In this document: piece after piece, positions 8,681-16,447 of the stretch
Layout: each line of letters starts with the position of its first letter
How positions within the stretch are numbered: the stretch's first letter is position 1
Assembly (NCBI RefSeq): GCF_004349265.1
Contig: NZ_SMFL01000006.1
Location: forward strand, 290,480-354,479
Direction: 5' to 3'
Length of the DNA: 64,000 nucleotides
From: Dyadobacter psychrotolerans
Lineage (GTDB): Bacteria; Bacteroidota; Bacteroidia; Cytophagales; Spirosomataceae
The notes under the pieces: model-generated
Databases searched by the model: none
Told to the model about the DNA's origin: nothing
The model's input: only the letters and a program-made list of their open reading frames with translations
Program-made: the position numbers and the translations under genes

Positions 8681-8734
8681 ATGACAACACACGATCAAAA
8701 CTTTAATCTGCTTCTTCTCAACATTCCGTGTTAA
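8681..8734 (+). CDS. leuL: leuA leader peptide
   Basis: A 17-codon ORF encodes MTTHDQNFNLLLLNIPC. Four consecutive leucine codons (8708-8719) and an Ile codon follow a neutral N-terminus. It lies between leuB and leuA, upstream of a terminator hairpin, with the geometry of a ribosome-mediated attenuator. The leucine codons include CTG, CTT, CTT and CTC. Too short for automatic gene finders. Confidence 0.85.
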   Translation: MTTHDQNFNLLLLNIPC

Positions 8735-8800
8735 CGGGAAGGGCATTGTTTTGAGTCGTTCAAAAAACCCTTTCCTGTCATCGGGAAAGGGTTTTATATT
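8735..8800 (+). terminator. Leucine attenuator: antiterminator and terminator hairpins
   Basis: Terminator: AAAACCCTTTCC (8764-8775) pairs with GGAAAGGGTTTT (8784-8795), 12 bp with an 8-base loop and a T-rich tail. Alternative: GGGAAGGG (8736-8743), right after the leader stop codon, can pair with 8769-8776 (8 bp, two G-U), destroying the terminator. GGGAAG (8736-8741) can also pair with the leucine-codon stretch CTTCTC (8714-8719). Stalling on Leu codons would free 8736-8743 to antiterminate. Efficient translation would cover it and allow termination. Confidence 0.82.
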
Positions 8801-8850
8801 GTTTGAAAAGTATTAAATTCGTAATTCCATTATAATCAAAATACCCATCA

Positions 8851-10005
8851 ATGAGTCAGCGAGTCCAAATCTTCGACACAACTTTACGGGACGGCGAGCA
8901 GGTGCCAGGCAGCCAGTTAACTACTGAAGAAAAGATAATTGTAGCCACACAACTCGAAAAACTAGGTGTTGACGTAATTGAAGCAGGATTTCCGGTATCA
9001 AGCCCAGGTGATTTTCGTTCTGTGGTTGAGATATCCAAAGCAGTTCGTGAGCCTATAATCTGTGCACTATCCCGTGCCGTTACAGGTGACATCGATGCGG
9101 CTGCTGACGCCTTGCAATATGCGAAACGTGGAAGAATCCATACGGGTATTGGTTCATCTGATATCCACATTCAACACAAGTTTAATACCACACGTGAGAA
9201 GATTATTGAAAGGGCAATTGCTGCTACCAAGTACGCAAAAGGTAAGGTAGAAGACGTTGAATTTTACTGTGAAGATGCTGGCAGAGCAGATTTAATTTTC
9301 CTTGCCCAACTCGTTGAAGCGGTAATTGGCGCGGGTGCAACAGTTGTTAATATCCCCGACACAACTGGATATTGCCTTCCCGAAGAATATGGAAACAAGA
9401 TCAAATACATTTTCGAAAATGTAAAAAATATACATAAAGCAATTATCTCTATTCACTGTCATAATGACCTGGGACTGGCAACTGCAAATTCTATTGCTGG
9501 AATAAGCCAGGGTGCACGCCAGGTAGAGGTTACAATCAATGGAATTGGTGAAAGAGCCGGTAATACTTCTCTGGAAGAAGTAGTTATGGCTTTAAACGTT
9601 CACAAAGAGCTTGGCCTTGAAACAGGAGTAAACACACAGTTTATCTATCCAACCAGCCAGTTGGTTTCCAAAATGATGCGTATGCCTGTTCAGGCCAATA
9701 AAGCCATTGTCGGACGTAATGCATTTGCACATTCGTCAGGAATTCATCAGGATGGTCACCTGAAAAATACATTGAACTATGAAATCATGAATCCACAGGA
9801 TGTTGGTGTGGATAAATCGGATATTGTACTCACTGCCCGCAGCGGACGCCATGCTCTGAAACACCGGTTAGAACTTCTGGGCTTCTCTTTTGACAAACCT
9901 GCTTTAGATGAATTGTATACCCGCTTCCTGGAAGTAGCAGATTTGAAAAAAGAAGTCAACGACGCTGACCTTGTTGATTTGGCACGGACGGCAATTCCCG
10001 TTTAA
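8851..10005 (+). CDS. leuA: 2-isopropylmalate synthase, short form without regulatory domain
   Basis: It condenses 2-oxoisovalerate with acetyl-CoA, the committed step of leucine synthesis. The catalytic TIM barrel is complete: DTTLRDGEQVPG, the CEDAGRAD and IPDTTGY segments, the HCHNDLGLA metal motif, NGIGERAGN and SSGIHQDGH. At 384 residues it stops after the barrel and linker and lacks the ~120-residue C-terminal leucine-binding domain of the usual enzyme. Feedback inhibition of the classical kind is therefore not expected. The attenuator directly upstream supplies leucine-responsive control. Expressed from a leader separate from leuCD-cimA-leuB. Confidence 0.93.
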   Translation: MSQRVQIFDTTLRDGEQVPGSQLTTEEKIIVATQLEKLGVDVIEAGFPVSSPGDFRSVVEISKAVREPIICALSRAVTGDIDAAADALQYAKRGRIHTGIGSSDIHIQHKFNTTREKIIERAIAATKYAKGKVEDVEFYCEDAGRADLIFLAQLVEAVIGAGATVVNIPDTTGYCLPEEYGNKIKYIFENVKNIHKAIISIHCHNDLGLATANSIAGISQGARQVEVTINGIGERAGNTSLEEVVMALNVHKELGLETGVNTQFIYPTSQLVSKMMRMPVQANKAIVGRNAFAHSSGIHQDGHLKNTLNYEIMNPQDVGVDKSDIVLTARSGRHALKHRLELLGFSFDKPALDELYTRFLEVADLKKEVNDADLVDLARTAIPV

Positions 10006-10103
10006 TTAGAATCCTATTAGAATTGCTAATAGCCTGAATATGAATTTGATGTTTTGAAGATTTTTTTGTAGAATTACATATTCAATAACATCCATCAGAT
10101 TAC

Positions 10104-10139
10104 AAAAAGCCCTCGGTGATTCTGACTAAGGGCTTTTTT
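10104..10139. terminator. Bidirectional terminator between leuA and purU
   Basis: AAAAAGCCCT (10104-10113) pairs with AGGGCTTTTT (10129-10138), with A and T runs on opposite sides, so it can end both convergent transcripts. Confidence 0.88.
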
Positions 10140-10144
10140 CTATT

Positions 10145-10978
10145 TTACAGGATGATAGTCCGGTTGTTGTGAATGAAAACCCGGTCGTTAAAAACCAGTT
10201 TCAACGCCTTCGACAAAACGGCCTTTTCCGTGTCCTTTCCTAAAGTAGACATATCCAAAGCCGTGTGACGATGATCTACCGGCTTAATGTCCTGTGCGAT
10301 TATTGGTCCTTCATCCAGATCATTATTTACAAAATGCGCAGTGGCGCCAATAATTTTCACACCTCTTTCGTATGCCTGCTTATAAGGATTCGCACCGATA
10401 AATGCCGGCAAAAACGAATGATGAATATTGATTATCCGATCCGGGTAATGATTTACAAAGTCTGCGGTGATGATACGCATATATTTTGCCAATACTAAAT
10501 ACTCCGGACGGTAAACATCCAGCGTTCTTAGAATCGATTCTTCATGCTCTTCGCGGCTTTTATTTTCGTGTGAAATGTAATGAAAAGGAATCCCGAATTT
10601 ACTTACCAGAGGCTGTAATGTATTGTAGTTGCTGATCACAGCCTGAATATTCGCATCCAGTTCATCGAAGGCATATCTTATTAAAAGCTCACCCAGGCAA
10701 TGATGTTCTTTGGTAACAAAAAGAACAATATCCTTTTTCTTTTTCGGGTTAAGCCGAAGGTTAATTCCTGCGGGCAATTCTTTTTGAAGTACTGTAAGCA
10801 GTTCGCTTGCGTCGGTTTCTCCTTCAAACTCGGTACGCATAAAAAAATATTTGGAAGGACTCACATATTCATCATTTCGGATAATGTTTTGGTTATTTTC
10901 AAAAAGGATGCGTGTAACCTTGTATATAAGGCCCTTATGGTCAGGACCATCCATTAACAATATGTGGCGCTGCGTCAT
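10145..10978 (-). CDS. purU: Formyltetrahydrofolate deformylase
   Basis: It hydrolyses 10-formyl-THF to formate and THF, balancing one-carbon units and supplying formate. The N-terminal ACT domain (about residues 1-80, ILLMDGPDHKGLIYKVTRIL) precedes a formyltransferase-fold catalytic domain with INIHHSFLPAFIGANPYKQA, including the catalytic His region, and a C-terminal GHID-type segment (LDEGPIIAQDI). The start MTQRHILL at 10978 gives 277 residues, matching the family. An upstream ATG at 11020 would add 14 atypical residues. Confidence 0.93.
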   Translation of the reverse strand: MTQRHILLMDGPDHKGLIYKVTRILFENNQNIIRNDEYVSPSKYFFMRTEFEGETDASELLTVLQKELPAGINLRLNPKKKKDIVLFVTKEHHCLGELLIRYAFDELDANIQAVISNYNTLQPLVSKFGIPFHYISHENKSREEHEESILRTLDVYRPEYLVLAKYMRIITADFVNHYPDRIINIHHSFLPAFIGANPYKQAYERGVKIIGATAHFVNNDLDEGPIIAQDIKPVDHRHTALDMSTLGKDTEKAVLSKALKLVFNDRVFIHNNRTIIL

Positions 10979-11147
10979 TCTGCGTTCAACTTCATAATAA
11001 AAGAATCTGCGAAATAACATATTTCATATTGATTTAACCAATATCCTCCATAATAACCAGTTAATTTTTTCGATACTTATTATTGAGACTTGTAACTTTT
11101 ACTTTTAAATTCCTGTTGATTTTCCATTGAAACTGAATTTTAGAAAA

Positions 11148-11633
11148 ATGGCTGAAGAACTCATTATTCCACAAACAACAGACCGAGAAACAATTTACGA
11201 CACACTTGTACCGCAAATTGCATCTCTTATTGAATTTGAAAGTGACCTGACGGCAAATCTGGCGAACATCAGTGCAGCATTAAAAGAGGCTTTCGGTTTT
11301 TTCTGGGTTGGATTTTACATTGCCAAAGAAGGCCAGCTGGTGCTTGGCCCGTTTCAGGGACCGATTGCCTGTACACGTATCCCGTTTCATAAAGGTGTTT
11401 GCGGAGCCAGTTATTCGCAGCAAAAAACAATCATCGTTCCCGATGTTGAAGCATTTCCGGGACATATTGCTTGCAGTTCGGCTTCGAAATCTGAGATTGT
11501 ATTACCCGTTTTTCATCGTAACGGTACAGTTGCCATGGTGCTGGACGTGGATAGTGACGAACTGAACGATTTTAGTGAAACTGATGCTAAGTTTTTAGAA
11601 AATGTGATTCGTTTGATCGAAAAAAAGCTGTAA
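11148..11633 (+). CDS. msrC: Free methionine-(R)-sulfoxide reductase (GAF domain)
   Basis: A 161-residue GAF-fold enzyme that reduces free methionine-R-sulfoxide. The three family cysteines are present at C75 (IACTRIP), C85 (KGVCG) and C109 (GHIACSS). Their spacing of 10 and 24 residues equals that of the E. coli enzyme (84, 94, 118). The DVEAFPGHIAC and SKSEIVLPV signatures are also intact. ATG 11148 is chosen over TTG 11127. It stands alone, divergent from purU. Confidence 0.9.
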   Translation: MAEELIIPQTTDRETIYDTLVPQIASLIEFESDLTANLANISAALKEAFGFFWVGFYIAKEGQLVLGPFQGPIACTRIPFHKGVCGASYSQQKTIIVPDVEAFPGHIACSSASKSEIVLPVFHRNGTVAMVLDVDSDELNDFSETDAKFLENVIRLIEKKL

Positions 11634-11701
11634 AAAAGAATACAACATTTGTATTTCAAATTACGTATATTTCAAAAAGTTTCAGATAACCAGTGAACGT
11701 T

Positions 11702-12322
11702 ATGGTTGAAGTCATCGAAAAAAAGAAAAAAAGTGGCATCAAATCAAATACAATCCCGGATGTACTGATTTATGAACACTGGAATGGAAAACCCGTTTAT
11801 TATCAGGGTTACAGGGACGTTATAGCCGGGTTAAAACAACCAGAGGAAATTATGTCTTGTTCTGATGTTCAAAGTGCACTTATTGCCTTAATCGTTGGAT
11901 ATCTATTTAACACAATAGATAGGAAACAATATATGATTAGGACAAATGAAGTGGGATTAAATCTATCAAAAGGAAATAATTTAGGGATTGATATTGCTAT
12001 CAGTCAAAGGAAACTGACAGAAAAGCTTTCCAGGAATTATTTAAAAACTGCGCCTCAGGTTGTAATTGAAGTGGATATTAAGGCCGAAATAGAAGGGCAA
12101 CATTTCGGCGACTTCGACTATATTCTAAAAAAATCACAAAAATTAATTGATTCAGGAACGGAAAACGTCATTTGGATAATGACCTCATCCAGAACTGTTT
12201 TTGTCATAAGTAATGATGAAGATGAAGGAAGAGTTGTAAAATGGAATGAGGACATTTTTCTTCTTGACAACCATTTTTTAAATATTAAAAATCTTCTTGA
12301 TGAAGAAGGTATAGAAGTGTAA
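11702..12322 (+). CDS. Uma2-family putative restriction-endonuclease-like protein
   Basis: A 206-residue protein of the Uma2/DUF820 family, PD-(D/E)XK nuclease fold of unknown biological role. The core is IDIAISQR, then PQVVIEVDIKAEIE, giving the D...ExD/K-type acidic cluster. Start is ATG 11702; a GTG at 11693 in frame is the alternative. It stands alone and no restriction or defence partner is adjacent. It ends 18 bases from the convergent sugar-isomerase gene. Confidence 0.75.
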   Translation: MVEVIEKKKKSGIKSNTIPDVLIYEHWNGKPVYYQGYRDVIAGLKQPEEIMSCSDVQSALIALIVGYLFNTIDRKQYMIRTNEVGLNLSKGNNLGIDIAISQRKLTEKLSRNYLKTAPQVVIEVDIKAEIEGQHFGDFDYILKKSQKLIDSGTENVIWIMTSSRTVFVISNDEDEGRVVKWNEDIFLLDNHFLNIKNLLDEEGIEV

Positions 12323-12340
12323 GAAGCAACGCTACTCAAT

Positions 12341-13264
12341 CTATTTCAAATACCTCTCTCTCAGCATCTTCATCATATAAACATTAATTACCCACTGATC
12401 TGCTACAGGCTGTTTGGTATATGGTAAGGTTGGTAAATAATTGGGCGGTCCAAATTCGGTCAGTACAGTTAGCCTTTCTCCACTTTTTACTTTGTGTTCA
12501 ACCACCTTATCCCACCAGCTCAGATGTGCTTTTACAGCAGCCTCCCATTCCGGAGCGCGGGGATCGCTCACCTGAGGGCCTTCTTCATGACCAATACGCG
12601 AATGAATATGGCCTACTCTCGATAATGCAAGTTTCACGGTTTCTTCCTGATCCTGTAACAGACTTTCATGCACATTACACCAGTGCGAAATATCCAGAGT
12701 AAGTTTTAATCCCGGATTTTTTTCTATGAAGTTGCGGGTAATGTGAGCAGCGAAAAGCATTCGTCCACGGTGCGTTTCATGATAAATCGGAATACCACTT
12801 TTAGCAGATATCTCCGTGGTGTGATCAATAAGGGCCTTATTTTGATCATAAGTAAAGAAGTCTTTTCCACTATGACAATTTATATAAACCGGTTTTTGTC
12901 CAAATTCAGTGGTAGCGGCAATAATCGATTTTTTAAACCCATCCAAATGTACAGGATAATCGACAGATGCAGATCCACATAAGAACCCAATCTGAAGATC
13001 ATATTTTTTTAATGCGGTCAATAATTCAGCCTGTCTTTCCTTGGACCCGGGCCACCACATTTCTGTCCCGTCGTAACCTTCCTTTTTAATGGCAGCGCAA
13101 AAGGCATCTGTGTTTCCGACAAAACCCCAGTTTGTTCCGAAAATCTTTAAGGATAATTTATTATCAAACTGAAAAGGTGCTGCCTGTTTTGCGGCAACAG
13201 CATCAATGCCCGATATGACACCTGCACTGGCTATGGCAGCGCTTACAAAGTTTCTCCTGTTCAT
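12341..13264 (-). CDS. Tat-exported sugar phosphate isomerase/epimerase-like TIM barrel
   Basis: A 307-residue xylose-isomerase-like TIM-barrel protein. It starts MNRRNFVSAAIASAGVISG, a twin-arginine type signal, so it is probably periplasmic. Metal-binding barrel residues are suggested by ETHRGRM, DISHWCNVHE, GHIHSRIGHEEGP and VLTEFGPPNY. The substrate is unknown. Related exported proteins occur in 3-keto-glycoside metabolism, but this is only a family association. It is the last gene of the four-gene minus-strand cytochrome operon, 39 bases after the preceding gene. Confidence 0.75.
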   Translation of the reverse strand: MNRRNFVSAAIASAGVISGIDAVAAKQAAPFQFDNKLSLKIFGTNWGFVGNTDAFCAAIKKEGYDGTEMWWPGSKERQAELLTALKKYDLQIGFLCGSASVDYPVHLDGFKKSIIAATTEFGQKPVYINCHSGKDFFTYDQNKALIDHTTEISAKSGIPIYHETHRGRMLFAAHITRNFIEKNPGLKLTLDISHWCNVHESLLQDQEETVKLALSRVGHIHSRIGHEEGPQVSDPRAPEWEAAVKAHLSWWDKVVEHKVKSGERLTVLTEFGPPNYLPTLPYTKQPVADQWVINVYMMKMLRERYLK

Positions 13265-13303
13265 TTTGATATGATATTTTCCGGATATGATTTTAACTCC
13301 ACG

Positions 13304-14797
13304 TTATTTCTTGATTTCCGCGGTTTGTAACGTATCTCCACCTGCCTTAACAAAGGTCGCAACTGCCGCTTCATTAAATCCGTTTACAACCGAAAGCTGT
13401 GGATACTGTCGCCCTACCTGACTAACCGCACTATCCGTAACTGCCGATTTCCAGACATAAACCGACCGCAAACTTTTCAGGGAAGCAATATTCCGTAAGC
13501 CCGCATCAGAAATCTTCGTGTCTACCAGATTTATGTATTGCAGATGTGGTAAGTCTTTTAGACTGACAATACCTGCATCCGTTACGGCGGTATGTTCCAG
13601 ATGAATTTTATTTAGGTTTTTTAACTTTGAAATTGCCTTCATTCCTTCATCGGTAATCTTTGTTCCGCCAAGTTTCAGCCAGGCGATCTGATCTGATACG
13701 GCCATTAGTAAATCCAATTGTTTGTCATTAAAACCGGAAGCATTTACAGCACTAACTTCAATCAGGTTTTGGTCCAGAGATAAATTGTTTACAATTAATC
13801 CGGCTTTTCTTAATGCTTCAATGTCCTTTTCATCAGCAGGCTCAACTTTTAATCCGGCAATTGCTGATTCCATGTTTTTAACAACCGGGCCGGAACCTCC
13901 CGAACCCAGCGATGCCAAAGCCATTTTAACAGCTTCCGTTTTTTTCAATTCTGCTACCTTTTTATCAGCCGAAGCACCCTGATCGATCCACCAGGATAAC
14001 AACGTGATCTGCTCATTGCTTAACTGAGGTTTACCTTTGGGTGGCATGTGGTTGTCGTCATCTTCAGGTAGCAGGCAGCGTTTGATCATATCGCTTTCCG
14101 CACTTTTACCGGAAATCAAAGCAGGGCCGCCTTTTCCTCCTTTAAGCAAAAGAGCCAACTGGTCCATCCGTAGATCTCCTTTTTGCTTACTTGCGTTATG
14201 ACACTGTACGCAGCGCATTTCCAGAATTGGCTGAACGATGTCTTTATAAACAATGGCCTCCTCAACATTGGCAATTGGTTTTACTTCTGTAACTGGTTCG
14301 GCCATCGGAGGGATGCCGGCCAGGCTCCGGAAAGGTTCGGGCGTGTATTGTGTCAGGTACCCTTCACCATGTGTAAGCGAGCCTCCGTCATGTCCGGCTG
14401 TCATCGTAAGAATAGTAGCCAATCCAAGTGCAGGCAGGTAAAATGCAGGACCAAAAGGAATTCTTTTACCCAGTAAATCTGATTTTACAGCCCAGGCAAT
14501 CCAGGCAAAAGCGGCAACACCTATTCCCTGCCATTTGTGATCGTCCAGTAATTCCTGTTCATATCCTCCGCCAAGAGACAATAAATAACCGGCGATACAG
14601 GCCAAAGTTGCTCCTACTGCAGACCACAATAAGATAAATGAAATGGCAGATTCACTTACACTGATTTTTCCGGTACGTCTGCCGATCTCTAGCAGAGCAG
14701 CAATAAATAAAAAGCCAATCGGTAAATGAACCAGCACCGGATGGAACCTTCCAATAAATAAAGCCCAGCCTGAATCCTGAAGAAAAGGGTAAAACAT
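13304..14797 (-). CDS. Membrane protein with DUF2231, planctomycete cytochrome c and leucine-rich repeats
   Basis: The 497 residues read as three parts. Residues 1-~150 carry four hydrophobic segments of the DUF2231 type (GRFHPVLVHLPIGFLFIAAL). Residues ~185-275 are a PSCyt1 cytochrome with heme motif CVQCH, followed by HMPPKGKPQLSNEQ that supplies the distal Met, and LLSWWIDQGA. Residues ~330-480 are leucine-rich repeats (LNKIHLEHTAVTDAGIVSLK and similar). The arrangement suggests an anchored cytochrome with an exposed binding surface. Function not known. It lies 17 bases downstream of the DUF1501 gene. Confidence 0.8.
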   Translation of the reverse strand: MFYPFLQDSGWALFIGRFHPVLVHLPIGFLFIAALLEIGRRTGKISVSESAISFILLWSAVGATLACIAGYLLSLGGGYEQELLDDHKWQGIGVAAFAWIAWAVKSDLLGKRIPFGPAFYLPALGLATILTMTAGHDGGSLTHGEGYLTQYTPEPFRSLAGIPPMAEPVTEVKPIANVEEAIVYKDIVQPILEMRCVQCHNASKQKGDLRMDQLALLLKGGKGGPALISGKSAESDMIKRCLLPEDDDNHMPPKGKPQLSNEQITLLSWWIDQGASADKKVAELKKTEAVKMALASLGSGGSGPVVKNMESAIAGLKVEPADEKDIEALRKAGLIVNNLSLDQNLIEVSAVNASGFNDKQLDLLMAVSDQIAWLKLGGTKITDEGMKAISKLKNLNKIHLEHTAVTDAGIVSLKDLPHLQYINLVDTKISDAGLRNIASLKSLRSVYVWKSAVTDSAVSQVGRQYPQLSVVNGFNEAAVATFVKAGGDTLQTAEIKK

Positions 14798-14814
14798 AAT
14801 TTAAAACGACTACG

Positions 14815-16287
14815 CTAAGCAATGACTTGTTTAACCACTTTTCCTTCTGTATCAGTTAACCTGAAATTTCTTCCCTGGAAAGGATAAGTAAATTTTTCGT
14901 GGTCAAATCCCATTAAATGCAGTATGGTGGCCTGCAGATCATGCACATGAACCCTATCTTTTGTACCATAATATCCCAACTCGTCTGTTTCACCATGAGA
15001 AAATCCTTTCTTGACACCGCCACCTGCCATCCACATGGTGAAAGCATCCAAATGATGATCACGACCCATGAAGGGCATAACAAGTCCGTTTCTATTTTCC
15101 TGCATCGGTGTGCGTCCAAATTCAGCACCCCAGATAACCAGCGTTTCTTCAAGTAATCCGCGCATTTTGAGATCTTGTAAAAGAGCTGCAACAGGTTGAT
15201 CGGATTCTCTGCATTTTTGTCGTAAGCCACCTTCCACGTTATGATCTTTGGAAGTACCATGACCATCCCATCCCCAGTCAAAAAGCTGTACAAAACGAAC
15301 GTCATTTTCAACCAGTTTACGGGCCAAAAGACAGTTCATCGCAAAAGTGCCGTCTCCCGGTTTTACACCATACATATCCAGGATATACTGCGGCTCCTTC
15401 GAAACATCCATTACTTCAGGCACAGACATCTGCATACGAAATGCCATTTCATACTGGCTTATGCGCGTCAGAATTTCCGGATCCTGTACGTCTTCGTAAG
15501 TTTGTTTGTTTATTTCGTTTATTGCTTCGATGGTTTGTTTTCGCATGTCACGGTTCATTCCATGCGGATCGCTCACATAGAGAACCGGATCACCACCCGT
15601 TCTGCACTGAACTCCCTGATAAACCGACGGCAAAAATCCACTGCCATAAACACTCTTCCCTGCATCTGGCTGTCCGCCTGACGCAAGCACAATAAATCCG
15701 GGCAAATTCTGGTTCTCGGATCCTAATCCATAAGTTGCCCATGCACCCAGGCTTGGCCTTCCTAATCGCGCGCTTCCTGTATGCATCAGAAGCTGAGCCG
15801 GCGCATGATTAAACTGATCCGTATGCATTGCCTTCATGAAAGTAATTTCATCAGCAACTGTTTGCAGATAAGGAACATAATCCGACATCCAGGCACCGGA
15901 TTGTCCATACTGCGCAAATTTGCTTTGCGGACCCAGCATTTTTGGAACACCTTGTATGAATGCAAATTTTTTCCCTTCAAGAAATTCTGCCGGACAGTCT
16001 TTTCCGTGATATTTTAATAGCTCCGGTTTGTAATCAAAAAGCTCCAATTGGGAGGGTGCTCCTGCCATATGAATATAAATGACCCGTTTGGCTTTTGGAG
16101 CAAAATGAGGAATTCTGGCAGAGAGCGACTCCCCTGCCCTGCCGGTGACAGCATCTGAAGTTCCGCAGGAAGTAAGCAGCGAACCTAATCCCAACGCCCC
16201 TAACCCGAACCCACAGGATTGCAGGAAATGTCGCCTTGTCTGGCGCTCCAGTTGTGCGTATTGCAATTCCTTTAACAGCTTTTCCAT
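14815..16287 (-). CDS. DUF1501 exported protein (sulfatase-like fold)
   Basis: A 490-residue protein with a twin-arginine signal and lipobox-like stretch (RRHFLQSCGFGLGALGLG, then LLTSC at about residues 37-41). DUF1501 proteins resemble the alkaline phosphatase/sulfatase fold and are abundant in planctomycetes. Conserved-looking blocks are YIHMAGAPSQLELFDYKP, QLFDWGWDGHGTSKDHN, VIWGAEFGRTP and GRDHHLDAFTMWMAGGGVK. It always tends to sit beside PSD1/PSCyt genes, as here. Catalytic activity has not been established for the family, to my knowledge. Confidence 0.85.
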   Translation of the reverse strand: MEKLLKELQYAQLERQTRRHFLQSCGFGLGALGLGSLLTSCGTSDAVTGRAGESLSARIPHFAPKAKRVIYIHMAGAPSQLELFDYKPELLKYHGKDCPAEFLEGKKFAFIQGVPKMLGPQSKFAQYGQSGAWMSDYVPYLQTVADEITFMKAMHTDQFNHAPAQLLMHTGSARLGRPSLGAWATYGLGSENQNLPGFIVLASGGQPDAGKSVYGSGFLPSVYQGVQCRTGGDPVLYVSDPHGMNRDMRKQTIEAINEINKQTYEDVQDPEILTRISQYEMAFRMQMSVPEVMDVSKEPQYILDMYGVKPGDGTFAMNCLLARKLVENDVRFVQLFDWGWDGHGTSKDHNVEGGLRQKCRESDQPVAALLQDLKMRGLLEETLVIWGAEFGRTPMQENRNGLVMPFMGRDHHLDAFTMWMAGGGVKKGFSHGETDELGYYGTKDRVHVHDLQATILHLMGFDHEKFTYPFQGRNFRLTDTEGKVVKQVIA

Positions 16288-16447
16288 AGGTTATTTAACC
16301 CTTTCAGGGTTATTAATTAGAAACATTTTACTCATCCACCGGGTTTTACCCGGGGCTATTCAAATTGAAGCCTTTTAGGCTTTTTCATTGCCAACATTAA
16401 TTCTTTTAACCTGAACATCCCTTCTTCCCTACATTTTCCTTCAACCC
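16288..16447. repeat. REP-like element with three short hairpins
   Basis: The gap between the DUF1553 and DUF1501 genes holds three perfect small stems in ~90 bases: AACCCT/AGGGTT (16297-16311), CCGGGT/ACCCGG (16339-16353) and AAGCCT/AGGCTT (16368-16382), each with a 3-base loop. Each loop is TTC or TTT. The order and spacing look like a mobile REP-type unit. Confidence 0.65.

Noticed and set aside
8764..8795. Plain terminator of leuB
   Set aside because: It is 184 bases past leuB and is preceded by a Leu-rich leader and an antiterminator segment, so it belongs to leuA regulation.
11702..12322. Restriction-modification or defence system around Uma2
   Set aside because: No methyltransferase or defence partner is adjacent; Uma2 stands alone.
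15241..15681. 146-codon ORF opposite the DUF1501 gene
   Set aside because: Shadow of the strong DUF1501 coding frame.
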